Positions 7,512 to 15,931 of a DNA stretch of 64,000 nt are shown piece after piece. Where the stretch lies: the IMG/VR virus record IMGVR_UViG_3300020472_000011, positions 1 through 64,000 of that record. One strand, 5' to 3'. Every line of letters begins with the position of its first letter. Position 1 is the first letter of the stretch. The DNA is from a virus. The notes below the pieces were generated by a model that was not told the DNA's origin, did no database searches, and saw only the letters and a list, made by a program, of their open reading frames with translations. Position numbers and translations under genes: made by a program.

Positions 7512-9911
7512 TTAGCGTCCGACTACTTCAGCGAACGAAACACCAGTACGTGTTGCAGTAAATGTAACTGTTACGTAGTTGATTGAACGAGTTGGCTTCA
7601 GGAATAATTCTGCAACAAACTCATTGCGATCAATAACATCAGGTGTGTTATTAGATGTATCGCAAACAACTAAGAAATCAGTTAAACCTTGTCTTGCTTG
7701 AACTTCATTCAAGTAAGAGTTAACAGCAGCACTGAAGTTTGAACGTGTAAGTTCATCGTTAAGTTCGAATAGAACACCTTTGGCGAGGTTCTCTACTCTA
7801 GACTCAATGTTGAGGAATAGTCTACGAACATTGATTCTGTCAAATGCAGATGGTGAAGCGAGAGCAGTCTTGTCACCGAATAATGTAATACCACTTCCAG
7901 AAACAGAAACAACTGGGTTGATTCTATTCTGATAAAGTTCATCTCTATCTGCCTTAGATGGGTTGTATGCTAGTTTAACAGCATTACGAATTCCACCTCT
8001 GGTCAATCCAGCAGGAGAGAACCAGTCATCTGTTGCAGTTGATGTAGCAACACATAAACCAGCAATGTCTCCGTTAGTTGGGATGTAACGATATACATCG
8101 TTAAAGCGGTCATAGATGTACTTGTATCCACTATCGAATACTCCATATGATGTGGAGGTTAATCCACTGAAGAATCCGAGAGTATTATCTTTTTGCTGTC
8201 TAGCAGTCAAAGCACCAGATGTACCGATTTGGTTTCCTCTGTAAGGTGATACATATGCAATTGCGTCCCTACGGCCTGCTGCAATAGCAAGTACCTTAGC
8301 TGCCTTTGTCTTTGTATCTGCTTCAGTACCTAGTGATCCACCCATGAGGATGAAGTTAACATCAGTATTCTCATCATCAGCAAACTCATCATATGCTGAT
8401 GCAATTTCTCCAGCAGTATATGAATAGTCATCAACACCAGCAGTTAGTGTTACTTCAATAGCACCACCAATACCAAGTGCTCCAGATACACTACCAGAAG
8501 CAGCGTTCCATACAGCACCAGATACTGTTGTTGCTAAAGCAGCACCATGATAGACATAGTTTGACTCAGCATTGATAATTGACTTGTAGTATACATTTGC
8601 ACCCTCTGTTGATTTTGCATCAGAGAGTTTTGAAAGATATGTGAGACGTTCAACGATTGTGCTAGAAGCACCAGATACATCACCAGTTGTGTCAATCACT
8701 GCTACATGCACTTCGTCTCCAGAAAGACTTCTATCAGCAGCAAATGCAGATGTACCAGGACGAGGACCGATTGCACTCAACTTAAGTCCAGTACCAACAA
8801 TTTCTGTATTGGTATACCAGTCACTAACAGAAGAGATTGCAATCTGTGTATCAGTTACAGAAGCGATGTCGAATGTTGCATCAGCACCACCACCAGAAAC
8901 TGTGACTGTATCTCCTACAAGATATCCAGTACCACCAGCGTTGATTGTGACAGCAGTTACAGCACCAGTTGCTGCATCGACTGTAAATGTTGCGTTTGAA
9001 CCACCACCAACGATTGTTACTGTTGCACCAACTGTGTATCCAGTACCAGCAGTATTGATTGATACAGTCTGAACAACACCACCAGCGACAACAACGTCAA
9101 CTGTTAATCCTGTACCACCGCCACCTGTAGTAGCAATGTTAGCACCAGTTGCATAAGCAGAACCACCAGATGCAAGTGTGATTGCACTTGGAACACCAGA
9201 TCCAACTGTTACATCAACTGTTAGTCCAGATCCAGATCCGCTAGTTGTAGCAACTGCTGTACCAGCAGTGTATCCAGTACCACCAACTAATGTTGTAGTT
9301 GTTGCAGCAACACCTGTATCAGGAATATCTAGTGTGTCAGAAGTTGTAATCTTAGTAGAGGGGTTTGTTAGAACCACAGCAGCAGTCTTGGTTCCAGGAA
9401 CCCATGAAAGAACTTTTGCTGTTGCACCACCAGTAAATGTAACTGTGTCATCGACACCGATACCAGCAGGTGTTGCTGCGAATGTTAGATACTGATCAGC
9501 ACCACTATCAACAACGACTACCTTAAGTGAGTTACCTAGACTACCAGCAGCACGTGCTACAAACTTTTTAGACGAGCCTGTGCCTCCTTCCCAATCAGCA
9601 GTGTTCTTAACTAGAACTGTTGGACCTGCATCAACAGCATTAGATGCTCCTGTTTCTGCACGAACAACTGCTAGTTGTCCACCATATCCCAGAAACTCAG
9701 ATGCAACAAACCAGTCTTCTGCGTTAGCATCAGTTGGTTTACCGAATACACCAAGTAAATCCTTTTGGTCAGAGATTGTAACAACCTCACCAATTGGACC
9801 TTTCTGGAAAGTTGAAGCAAATGCTGCTGTTTGACTTGATGTGCCAACAACAACTGCGTTGGATAGATCTCTTTCTCTAAGAACTACACCAGGCGAGATT
9901 TGACTTGCCAT
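7512..9911 (-). CDS. 18: Contractile tail sheath protein gp18 with repeat insertion
   Basis: The 799-residue sheath protein (T4: 659) contracts to drive the tube through the host envelope. The start MASQISPGVVLRERDLSN and the C-terminal domain (NRINPVVSVSGSGITLFGDK, NVRRLFLNIESRVENLAKG, VVCDTSNNTPDVIDRNEF) are typical of gp18. Its extra length is explained by four 39-residue repeats at residues about 210-350, listed separately. The insertion lies in the middle of the protein, where T4 gp18 carries its variable, outward-facing protease-resistant domains, so exposure on the sheath surface is inferred. A GATAAATA late promoter lies upstream. Confidence 0.97.
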   Translation of the reverse strand: MASQISPGVVLRERDLSNAVVVGTSSQTAAFASTFQKGPIGEVVTISDQKDLLGVFGKPTDANAEDWFVASEFLGYGGQLAVVRAETGASNAVDAGPTVLVKNTADWEGGTGSSKKFVARAAGSLGNSLKVVVVDSGADQYLTFAATPAGIGVDDTVTFTGGATAKVLSWVPGTKTAAVVLTNPSTKITTSDTLDIPDTGVAATTTTLVGGTGYTAGTAVATTSGSGSGLTVDVTVGSGVPSAITLASGGSAYATGANIATTGGGGTGLTVDVVVAGGVVQTVSINTAGTGYTVGATVTIVGGGSNATFTVDAATGAVTAVTINAGGTGYLVGDTVTVSGGGADATFDIASVTDTQIAISSVSDWYTNTEIVGTGLKLSAIGPRPGTSAFAADRSLSGDEVHVAVIDTTGDVSGASSTIVERLTYLSKLSDAKSTEGANVYYKSIINAESNYVYHGAALATTVSGAVWNAASGSVSGALGIGGAIEVTLTAGVDDYSYTAGEIASAYDEFADDENTDVNFILMGGSLGTEADTKTKAAKVLAIAAGRRDAIAYVSPYRGNQIGTSGALTARQQKDNTLGFFSGLTSTSYGVFDSGYKYIYDRFNDVYRYIPTNGDIAGLCVATSTATDDWFSPAGLTRGGIRNAVKLAYNPSKADRDELYQNRINPVVSVSGSGITLFGDKTALASPSAFDRINVRRLFLNIESRVENLAKGVLFELNDELTRSNFSAAVNSYLNEVQARQGLTDFLVVCDTSNNTPDVIDRNEFVAELFLKPTRSINYVTVTFTATRTGVSFAEVVGR
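8862..9290 (-). repeat. Four tandem 39-residue (117-bp) repeats inside gp18
   Basis: Repeat units begin at residues 210 (GGTGYTAGTAV), 249 (GGSAYATGANI), 288 (AGTGYTVGATV) and 327 (GGTGYLVGDTV), an exact spacing of 39 residues. Each has a GxGY turn, a V/T-rich strand, a glycine cluster and a strand of the LTVDVTV or ATFTVDA kind. The regular period suggests a stack of small beta units added to the sheath subunit. Confidence 0.85.
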
Positions 9912-9949
9912 GTTTTTAACCCCTATAGATGATTCAAATTACCTAAAAT

Positions 9950-9957
9950 TATTTATC
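9950..9957 (-). promoter_or_regulatory. T4-type late promoter upstream of gp18 (GATAAATA)
   Basis: The minus strand reads GATAAATA 39 bases upstream of the gp18 ATG in an 86-base gap. The first-base change is permitted by the NATAAATA consensus described for T4-like cyanophages. It would drive gp18 and gp19. Confidence 0.7.
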
Positions 9958-9997
9958 TATAGGAGTATTTTGAGTGGGGAAACAATGCATGAACACT

Positions 9998-10225
9998 CTA
10001 CCAGTCAGGATATGACTCTTCTACAGTACGTTTTTTCTTTCTGTTCCTCACCACCCTCTCTACAGTACACAACTTACATTCATACGAATATCCAGATGGG
10101 TTACCTCTCTTATTTTTTCTTATTAAATAAAAATCTGCTAACAAGTCTTTGTCTCTACCACAGACTCGACATGTTCTTTCTCTGAATAGTAGGTGTTCTA
10201 AACCGAACTGTTCATCAAGATCCAT
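9998..10225 (-). CDS. Small four-cysteine zinc-finger protein, 75 aa
   Basis: The 75-residue protein has two CxxC pairs (CRVC near residue 19, CKLC near residue 52) separated by a basic segment (RKNKRGNPSGYSYE), followed by VERVVRNRKKKR. The four cysteines probably bind one zinc, and the basic residues suggest nucleic-acid binding. A similar Cys layout occurs in HNH/endonuclease VII proteins, but I see no clear HNH catalytic histidines. Its start overlaps the gp17 stop as TAATG, so it is co-translated with the large terminase. A small gene at this site is common in marine T4-like phages; its function is unknown. Confidence 0.65.
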   Translation of the reverse strand: MDLDEQFGLEHLLFRERTCRVCGRDKDLLADFYLIRKNKRGNPSGYSYECKLCTVERVVRNRKKKRTVEESYPDW

Positions 10226-11880
10226 TACAAATCAGGAAGCATATAAGTTACAGATTCTTCTGCATCACCATAAGCCCACATTTCACCATCACCATCTATA
10301 AAGGTGTCGTCACCTAATCCATCATCAATGAATCCAAATGGAGCCATGTCCTGTTCAATCTGATTCCTCTGCTCTTCATATATCCTTCTTCTGACATCTT
10401 GGTCTGTCATTTCTTTGAAGTAGTCTTGCATGACTAACCAAGAGAATAGAACCAGACACATCACCAAGTCATCATGGTATCCTTCATCTGCTTCCCATGC
10501 TTGCTTCCTCTGAATGAAAGTCGTAAGCTCTTGTAGTATATGAAAATCTTGGAATGTTAATTTGTCTTCTTCTAGAATTGCTTTGAGGTTTGCACAACCT
10601 TGCTTCTTAACTGTGATACTCATCTTGACACCAAGTTGAGTCTTAGTACCAGAAAATCCCTGACCTACTATCTGCCCTGCTCTACCTCTCATAGCACACA
10701 TGAGTACGTTAGGATACTCAAGGTCGTAGTTTAACATTGCTCCTATACTATCGCCAATGTCATTGACCTCCACTAGGATATATGGAAAATTATAATTCTT
10801 TGCTACCTGAAATATTCTCGACGGAAACATGACAGGCTTAATCTCATTATCTCTGAATTTCGCAACAACCTTATACGGCAGAGTGGTGATGTCAAACACG
10901 ATGAAAGCAGAATAGTCGCCACCAATTCCTCTGGCAACATCGACAGTAATAATATATTCATGATCTTCTTGTGATCTTTCGTAAATATCAAGTCCAGCAT
11001 TACTAACTATGGGTTCGGTGAATGGTATCGCCTGTAATTTAGATGGCGATATAAGAGTATCAGCAGATCCAAGAAAGTCGCATTCAAACTCTTGAGCGAA
11101 CTGTCTCTTGGACGTGTTCTTCATAGTCTCCTCTTTCCATTTAGCATCTCTGCCTGGAACTTGAGACCAGTGTACTTCATTTGTAACATATCCATTCTTA
11201 CCATTTCTGGCATCTTCCCACATCTTATAGAAGTGGTTCATACCATTAGGTGTAGATATGATTATGACTTTCGTTGACTTACCAGAAGTAATAGTAGGAT
11301 ACACAGAAGCAAAAAACTGTTCTGCAACATGGTTGGGAACAAAAGCAAATTCATCCAAGAAAAGGATATTGAAAGACATACCCCTAACAGCACTAGCAGA
11401 AGTAGACGCAGCCAATATTTTAGATCCATTCTCTAACTCCACACTACCTTTATTCCACACAAGTATTCCATGCTGAATCCACTTGGGTAAGTTTTCATAC
11501 GCTAGTTGTAGTCTACCTAAGAGTTCTCTAGCAGTACTAGCCTTGTTAGCGAGTATCCCAATATTAACGCTATCATTGAAGATGCAATAATGTAAAAGAT
11601 ACGCCACCACAGTGGTGCTCTTACCAGTCTGTCTAGGAAGTTTAGCAATGTTAAATCTATTTTCATGGAAGTCCATTAAGATCTTCTGCTGAAAATCATA
11701 CATGGTAAAAGGTACTAGACCCTCATCCAAGTTGATAATCTGCATATACTTCATAGCAAAGTAAAGTGGATCATTCTTACACTTTATCCACTCTTCTACT
11801 TGTTCTTTAGTAAATTGTATCTCAGTACCAGCCTTCTTCAGGTTGGGGTTACCAAGATATATCTCAGTTTTACTAACCAT
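10225..11880 (-). CDS. 17: Terminase large subunit gp17 (ATPase and nuclease)
   Basis: The 551-residue protein (T4: 610) is the packaging motor that pumps DNA through the portal and cuts the concatemer. Walker A is RQTGKST at residues 83-89, and Walker B is ILFLDEFAFVP near residue 175, matching T4 SRQLGKTT and IYIDECAFIP. STPNGMNHFYKMWEDA is the coupling motif. The C-terminal RNase H-like nuclease shows ITVDVARGIGGDYSAF, ILVEVNDIGDSIG and EGYHDDLVMCLVLFSW. The start overlaps the nuclease gene by 8 bases and the stop overlaps the zinc-finger gene. Confidence 0.98.
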   Translation of the reverse strand: MVSKTEIYLGNPNLKKAGTEIQFTKEQVEEWIKCKNDPLYFAMKYMQIINLDEGLVPFTMYDFQQKILMDFHENRFNIAKLPRQTGKSTTVVAYLLHYCIFNDSVNIGILANKASTARELLGRLQLAYENLPKWIQHGILVWNKGSVELENGSKILAASTSASAVRGMSFNILFLDEFAFVPNHVAEQFFASVYPTITSGKSTKVIIISTPNGMNHFYKMWEDARNGKNGYVTNEVHWSQVPGRDAKWKEETMKNTSKRQFAQEFECDFLGSADTLISPSKLQAIPFTEPIVSNAGLDIYERSQEDHEYIITVDVARGIGGDYSAFIVFDITTLPYKVVAKFRDNEIKPVMFPSRIFQVAKNYNFPYILVEVNDIGDSIGAMLNYDLEYPNVLMCAMRGRAGQIVGQGFSGTKTQLGVKMSITVKKQGCANLKAILEEDKLTFQDFHILQELTTFIQRKQAWEADEGYHDDLVMCLVLFSWLVMQDYFKEMTDQDVRRRIYEEQRNQIEQDMAPFGFIDDGLGDDTFIDGDGEMWAYGDAEESVTYMLPDL

Positions 11881-12334
11881 TTAATGTACCAAATTGTCTA
11901 CGGATTACACGTAGGTCTTCAAAGTTCTTTTGTTTAGTTCCACCATCATAAGGCCAAGCATAACCTTCAGTGATCATCTTCTCATTAAGGGACACATTTG
12001 AATCCCCGATATAAAGCCACCCAAGAAGACGACCGTATTTACCGACCCCACCAACAAGTTCAGTCCTAATAGAAAGCTCATCAGGACCGTCAATACTATT
12101 TTTGAGTTTTTCTTTGAGCCAGTTGGTTGCGTCGATTCCAAGTGCTTTCTCCTCTAAGTCTCGTGTTCTTTTCTCAGGAGTATCAACTCCTGCAATTCTA
12201 ACTCTTTCTTTCTTGTATAGATCAAACCCAAGATCAATGGTAACGTCAATAGTATCTCCATCAAGAACTCTGTTGATCTTCGTCACTCGGAAGTTGTAAC
12301 AACTCTTCCGTGACGGTGGTATCATTCCAGTCAT
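11873..12334 (-). CDS. Staphylococcal-nuclease-like (thermonuclease) endonuclease
   Basis: The 153-residue protein has the SNase fold motifs: RVLDGDTIDVTIDLG near residue 22, RVRIAGVDTPEKRT near residue 46, and EGYAWPYDGGTKQ near the end. The Asp of DGDT, the Arg of VRIAG and DTPE fit the family's calcium and phosphate site. SNase-like proteins are common in marine T4-like phages and may help degrade host DNA or process ends. No signal peptide is visible. Met1 (12334) and Met4 are both possible starts. The 5' end overlaps a small membrane-protein gene by 74 bases in another frame, and the 3' end overlaps gp17. Confidence 0.85.
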   Translation of the reverse strand: MTGMIPPSRKSCYNFRVTKINRVLDGDTIDVTIDLGFDLYKKERVRIAGVDTPEKRTRDLEEKALGIDATNWLKEKLKNSIDGPDELSIRTELVGGVGKYGRLLGWLYIGDSNVSLNEKMITEGYAWPYDGGTKQKNFEDLRVIRRQFGTLNG

Positions 12335-12422
12335 CGTATTTAAAAATCCAATATATTACATAGCCTACTGCTACAAGTAGTATTGCTATCATTATATTTA
12401 TAGACCAAACTACATCGCTCAT
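12261..12422 (-). CDS. Small single-pass membrane protein overlapping the nuclease gene, 53 aa
   Basis: This frame runs from ATG at 12422 to TGA at 12261 and encodes 53 residues beginning MSDVVWSINIMIAILLVAVG. Residues about 4-27 form one strongly hydrophobic helix, followed by an acidic, polar tail (KYDDWNDTTVTEELLQLPSD). The start overlaps the upstream stop as ATGA, the same coupling used throughout the window. The last 74 bases overlap the start of the nuclease gene in a different frame. The overlap junction and the clear hydrophobic segment support a real gene. Function is unknown. Confidence 0.6.
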   Translation of the reverse strand: MSDVVWSINIMIAILLVAVGYVIYWIFKYDDWNDTTVTEELLQLPSDEDQQSS

Positions 12423-12706
12423 GATACTTTAACTTTCCATTGAGAATTAGGATCTATTTTATCCATAAAATTAAATCCAGATCCCTCTGGATATATGTAT
12501 TGTCCATTCTCATCAAACCTACCTGAAGTATCTGCTATCCTTGACTCCTTTGATGGATACTTAGGATAGGGTCTCTTCCCTGCTCTCATCTCATTACCCT
12601 TTCTCCTTCTAGTTTGATTACCAGTTTCAGGAATATTATCTTTGTCCAACCAAGCAGTGCCTAGCAACTCTTTGATCATCTCTTGTGTGTAACCGTTAGG
12701 ATGCAT
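12419..12706 (-). CDS. Hypothetical protein, 95 aa
   Basis: The 95-residue soluble, basic protein begins MHPNGYTQEMIKELLGTAWL. It contains QTRRRKGNEMRAGKRPYPK and ends SGFNFMDKIDPNSQWKVKVS. The basic central stretch could contact nucleic acid, but no known motif is visible. The start overlaps the upstream stop as TAATG and its stop forms ATGA with the next small gene. It belongs to the packed small-gene run between gp16 and gp17. Confidence 0.65.
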   Translation of the reverse strand: MHPNGYTQEMIKELLGTAWLDKDNIPETGNQTRRRKGNEMRAGKRPYPKYPSKESRIADTSGRFDENGQYIYPEGSGFNFMDKIDPNSQWKVKVS

Positions 12707-12999
12707 TAGTAATGATCCTCCAATCCTTCTTGTGGTGTAGGTTTCCAGTCCTTACCATAGTATTTTTCTAGTATATTATGATGTGGTGCATCTGTTCCTA
12801 CCACTACCTTCTTAGGTGGTGGAGGTGGGAACATTTCCATCTGTATCTCAGGCACAGAAAAGGTGTCACCACCTTTTCGATGATGACACCAATAGAATGT
12901 ACCGTCTTCTTTTTTATATAAGTGGTCTGCTTCGTGTGGACTCAGCAGTACCATCCTTACAATCTTATCACCATCTTCAATCACGTTGCCTCCAATCAT
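12706..12999 (-). CDS. Hypothetical protein, 97 aa
   Basis: The 97-residue protein begins MIGGNVIEDGDKIVRMVLLS and contains FYWCHHRKGGDTFSVPE, then a run of five prolines (MEMFPPPPPKKVVVG). The Cys-His-His-Arg cluster near residue 38 might bind metal, but there are no partner motifs. It overlaps the upstream gene by 23 bases. I do not recognise the family. Confidence 0.6.
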   Translation of the reverse strand: MIGGNVIEDGDKIVRMVLLSPHEADHLYKKEDGTFYWCHHRKGGDTFSVPEIQMEMFPPPPPKKVVVGTDAPHHNILEKYYGKDWKPTPQEGLEDHY

Positions 13000-13276
13000 C
13001 AGATCGTTCTTGATGAAACCATTCCACTACTTCATCTGGAGAACCGAAACCCCTCTTATGATGAGTTGGATCGGGGTCTCCTATATTCAACTCATTCAGA
13101 AAAGACTCGTTAGGATTTGTTGCCATCCTTCTAGCAGTCTTTAACATACCTCTAGCAGCAGTATTTGCTTTACCAAGTTTCTCTGCCCAGATCATGTTTT
13201 GTATTGAAACATCAGTACCAGAAGCAATGTCTTTACAGATAGCTTCTAGTCGTAACCGATATTGTGTTGAAAGCAT
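12977..13276 (-). CDS. Conserved hypothetical protein of marine T4-like phages, 99 aa
   Basis: The 99-residue protein begins MLSTQYRLRLEAICKDIASG and contains MIWAEKLGKANTAARGMLKT. It is mainly helical and basic in the first two thirds, with a C-terminal part ending GSPDEVVEWFHQERSDDWRQ. The type is familiar next to terminase genes of cyanophages, but no function is known. It starts six bases after the preceding gene's stop. Confidence 0.65.
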   Translation of the reverse strand: MLSTQYRLRLEAICKDIASGTDVSIQNMIWAEKLGKANTAARGMLKTARRMATNPNESFLNELNIGDPDPTHHKRGFGSPDEVVEWFHQERSDDWRQRD

Positions 13277-13281
13277 TTAAT

Positions 13282-13599
13282 TTACCATCGTTGTATTTTA
13301 CTTATACCATTTTTAACCATGTCATTTTCTACAATGATCTTAGTCTTCTCTGCGATATCATCCAAGATATTAACGTCAAGACCTGCGAATGGTGGAATGA
13401 TACCAAGTATGCGAAGTAATCCATCTACAAATAATGCAAGACAAGTGAATCCTAAGATCATGCTAATGATCGTTGCATCTCTATTATGCTTACGCATAGA
13501 TTCTTCATCAATGGCACGTGCTTCTGCAACAGCAGCAGCAATCATTTCATCAACTTCTTCCTTTGTGTAACACAGAGATTTAATTTTTTCTTCAGTCAT
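13282..13599 (-). CDS. Single-pass membrane protein, 105 aa
   Basis: The 105-residue protein has a charged N-terminal helix (YTKEEVDEMIAAAVAEARAI) with coiled-coil character, then one membrane segment at about residues 43-69 (ATIISMILGFTCLALFVDGL and following). A hydrophilic C-terminal part ends ENDMVKNGISKIQRW. No signal-peptide cleavage site is evident. The start overlaps the upstream stop as ATGA. A small membrane protein beside terminase genes could act at the envelope late in infection, but nothing in the sequence identifies it as a holin. Confidence 0.65.
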   Translation of the reverse strand: MTEEKIKSLCYTKEEVDEMIAAAVAEARAIDEESMRKHNRDATIISMILGFTCLALFVDGLLRILGIIPPFAGLDVNILDDIAEKTKIIVENDMVKNGISKIQRW

Positions 13600-13778
13600 G
13601 GGCTACTCTTTGAAAAAGAACAGTACCCCTGCTCACACATTGTATTAATCTTTTCGATTAAATTTTGGTACTCATCCCACATATATTCTGAACCAGTTTG
13701 TTCCTGATACAGTTTACAAGCAGTGGTTAGACGGTATACGTCTGCTTCGTTAAGTCGCATATCTTTCACGGCATCCAT
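13596..13778 (-). CDS. Hypothetical protein, 60 aa
   Basis: The 60-residue protein begins MDAVKDMRLNEADVYRLTTA and contains CKLYQEQTGSEYMWDEYQNL. It is predicted helical, with two cysteines near the end (CEQGYCSFSKSSP). It ends in an ATGA overlap with the membrane-protein gene. The gap upstream to gp16 (13779-13824) is AT-rich and holds no clear signal. Function is unknown. Confidence 0.55.
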   Translation of the reverse strand: MDAVKDMRLNEADVYRLTTACKLYQEQTGSEYMWDEYQNLIEKINTMCEQGYCSFSKSSP

Positions 13779-13824
13779 ATTTAATTATATCATATTTTAA
13801 AAAATGTTCAATACGGCACAAATA

Positions 13825-14238
13825 CTATTTTGATTTGCCCATCTGTTTAAGCATCTTTTGTAGTTCTGCTGTGCTACCTACAAACATAGCATTGTTTGTA
13901 ACCTTACTTGGACCTTTCTTCTCTCCATCAAGATCAGCAACTTTCTTTTGAAGATCCATTAATTTATCAGTCATGTCTGCTACCTGCTTCATGGCGTTTG
14001 TAGCAACTTCAAATGCTCTTGGATGCCCTGACTCCTGTGCAACCTCTAACGCTCCTTGTACTGCCTCCTGACCCTTAGAAATAAGACTGTAGAGTTCTCC
14101 TCTAGTATATTCATAGTCTTTCTCTCTGTCTTCTGTGACATCCTTTAGTTGCTGCTTCCTAGTAGTGCAACCTCCTTCTGGTTTAGTGGAGACATCAATG
14201 TCTAACATCTCCTCCATATTTTTATCTAACTTACTCAT
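13825..14238 (-). CDS. 16: Terminase small subunit gp16
   Basis: The 137-residue protein (T4: 164) recognises DNA and regulates the gp17 motor. It has a central coiled-coil pair (ELYSLISKGQEAVQGALEVA, then MKQVADMTDKLMDLQKKVAD), as expected for the ring-forming core of gp16, and ends in a basic tail (LQKMLKQMGKSK). The start overlaps the gp15 stop as ATGA. Assignment rests on the coiled-coil layout and on its place directly after gp15. It is separated from gp17 by six small genes, an arrangement common in marine T4-likes. Confidence 0.85.
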   Translation of the reverse strand: MSKLDKNMEEMLDIDVSTKPEGGCTTRKQQLKDVTEDREKDYEYTRGELYSLISKGQEAVQGALEVAQESGHPRAFEVATNAMKQVADMTDKLMDLQKKVADLDGEKKGPSKVTNNAMFVGSTAELQKMLKQMGKSK

Positions 14239-15050
14239 AATACTGTAAATCCTTCATTAAATCCAAAGTCGTCTGTGGAAACTACCAGATCATCATCTTG
14301 TGTATCAATAACTCCATCTGCATTCTTATCTTCTAGAGCCTTAGGTGAGTAAGATCTCTCAACATTCCTCTTACCAACGTTCTTGTCACCGACAGTTTCA
14401 ATGACACGTGCCTTACGTATGACATCTGCCTTACTGTAAGGACCGTAGATGTAAGACTTAACAGTAAACTGTAAAGTCCAAACTATACTCCTTCTCTCTA
14501 GGAAGCTGTCATCCCAATCATCTGCATAATCAACACTATTCAAAATACATGCAACGTCTCTTGTCTCATTCATATCAGGAATGAACTTAAGACTCACATT
14601 GAATGATGGTTGGAAATATGGAAGTATTTGTTCTAATATCTGTAGAGCATCATCTGATGACTTAGCAATGATACCAAGTTCAAACGCCATGTCATAAGGT
14701 ACTGGAACAAACTGTGTTTGTATCTGCTTTGCATTATCTGTGCTACCAGCAGCAGGAATAGCAGCTTTAATCTTTTTGATAGCACTGGTCTTTCTACCAC
14801 TATCATATGTTACGTTGGTTAACTCAAAGTATAAACGTGGTAGTTTAATCGCAACCTTCTTTGTTACGTCTGGACTTTGTTCTAACCTATAAAGGAATTT
14901 ATTCTTAGGACCATATGCTAGAGGAACTTTCTCTGACTCTATGACAGTTCCAGCATTATCCGTCTTTCTAATTTCTATGTTATTAAAAAGCGTACCGAAA
15001 CCAATAACCGTTTTCCGTATCGCTTCATTATAAAAATGTGGTCCTAACAT
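14235..15050 (-). CDS. 15: Tail sheath stabiliser and completion protein gp15
   Basis: The 271-residue protein (T4: 272) caps the finished tail and joins it to the neck. The start MLGPHFYNEAIRKTVIGFGT, the segment FNNIEIRKT near residue 23, and VPVPYDMAFELGIIAKSSDD near residue 125 are typical of gp15. It also has DDWDDSFLERRSIVWTLQFT near residue 176. The C-terminus (DLVVSTDDFGFNEGFTVL) is complete. It overlaps gp14 by one base and gp16 by four, forming the neck operon 13-14-15-16. Confidence 0.95.
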   Translation of the reverse strand: MLGPHFYNEAIRKTVIGFGTLFNNIEIRKTDNAGTVIESEKVPLAYGPKNKFLYRLEQSPDVTKKVAIKLPRLYFELTNVTYDSGRKTSAIKKIKAAIPAAGSTDNAKQIQTQFVPVPYDMAFELGIIAKSSDDALQILEQILPYFQPSFNVSLKFIPDMNETRDVACILNSVDYADDWDDSFLERRSIVWTLQFTVKSYIYGPYSKADVIRKARVIETVGDKNVGKRNVERSYSPKALEDKNADGVIDTQDDDLVVSTDDFGFNEGFTVL

Positions 15051-15931
15051 TAGAAGTCACCTGTTGTAAAATTACCAAATTCTCCGAATGGGTTTACCTC
15101 ACCCCAATCAATCAAATCATCAGCAGCGTCTTCGATTTCTCTATTGTCTGCTGCTGCCCTATCACCCATTGTCAAATTGTCAATGGTAGTGATTGTTCTT
15201 GCTGTGGTACTAGTACCTCCAGTAAGAGTCTCACCAGTTAGGAAGTTTCCTGTTCTATTTATGATGGTTAGTATATCGGTTGAACGATCCCAATATGCAA
15301 CTTCACCCTCAACACCACTGGTAGAACCAGTTATAGTTTCACTAAGTGAATACTCACCAGTGCCACCAGTGTCCATTTGTATAGAGATAGAGGTAGAGAA
15401 TATTTCTTCTACTACATCCACTTCTGGTATACCAGTCTCAAACTTATCATCACCAATCTGATAGAGCTCAGCACTCATTTGATAAATGTATGTCTGACCT
15501 AACTGATAGAAGGGAGCTTCTCTTTCTACAAATTTGATTTCATACAATGCTTTCGTGAGTGGATAGTATATTAAATCACCTTCATTAGGTCTACCATCTA
15601 CAGTTGTGATATCTGCAAACTCTTGAAATACCTGACTCCATCTATTTTTTGATACAACAAAAGTAATCTCGTCGGTTATTGTTAAACCAAACTTACTAAT
15701 AAATTCTGATGGTGATCCAAATCCCTCTACGTTTACAAGGAACATCTCAATCATGTACTGATTCTTAAACTCAGAATACAGAACATCATCAAGGGTATTA
15801 TCCTTGATCATCTTACGTGGAAGATAATAGCAATCAGTACCAAACAGTTTTATTTGTTCATCAATAAGTGACTGTACAAGAGACTGCTCACTACCAACAC
15901 CACCATGTTGAGGAAAATATATGCTCTTCAT
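15050..15931 (-). CDS. 14: Neck protein gp14 with beta-module insertion
   Basis: The 293-residue neck protein (T4: 256) connects head and tail. The first 175 residues (LVQSLIDEQIKLFGTDCYYL, FLVNVEGFGSPSEFISKFG, FVVSKNRWSQ, ALYEIKFVEREAPFYQLG) are typical gp14, as is the C-terminal NPFGEFG. Between them, residues about 190-250 form an inserted module (ETITGSTSGVEGEVAYWD, then LTIINRTGNFLTGETLTG). Similar modules occur in other virion proteins of this window. It overlaps gp13 by four bases. Confidence 0.95.
   Translation of the reverse strand: MKSIYFPQHGGVGSEQSLVQSLIDEQIKLFGTDCYYLPRKMIKDNTLDDVLYSEFKNQYMIEMFLVNVEGFGSPSEFISKFGLTITDEITFVVSKNRWSQVFQEFADITTVDGRPNEGDLIYYPLTKALYEIKFVEREAPFYQLGQTYIYQMSAELYQIGDDKFETGIPEVDVVEEIFSTSISIQMDTGGTGEYSLSETITGSTSGVEGEVAYWDRSTDILTIINRTGNFLTGETLTGGTSTTARTITTIDNLTMGDRAAADNREIEDAADDLIDWGEVNPFGEFGNFTTGDF

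Noticed and set aside
8641-9495. Plus-strand open frames of about 100-140 residues opposite gp18
   Set aside because: They follow from the Gly/Thr/Val repeat codons of gp18 on the other strand; no ribosome binding site and Pro/Val/Ser composition typical of antisense reading.
13282-13599. Calling the 105-residue membrane protein a holin
   Set aside because: One membrane segment beside terminase genes is not enough; no lysis partner is nearby.
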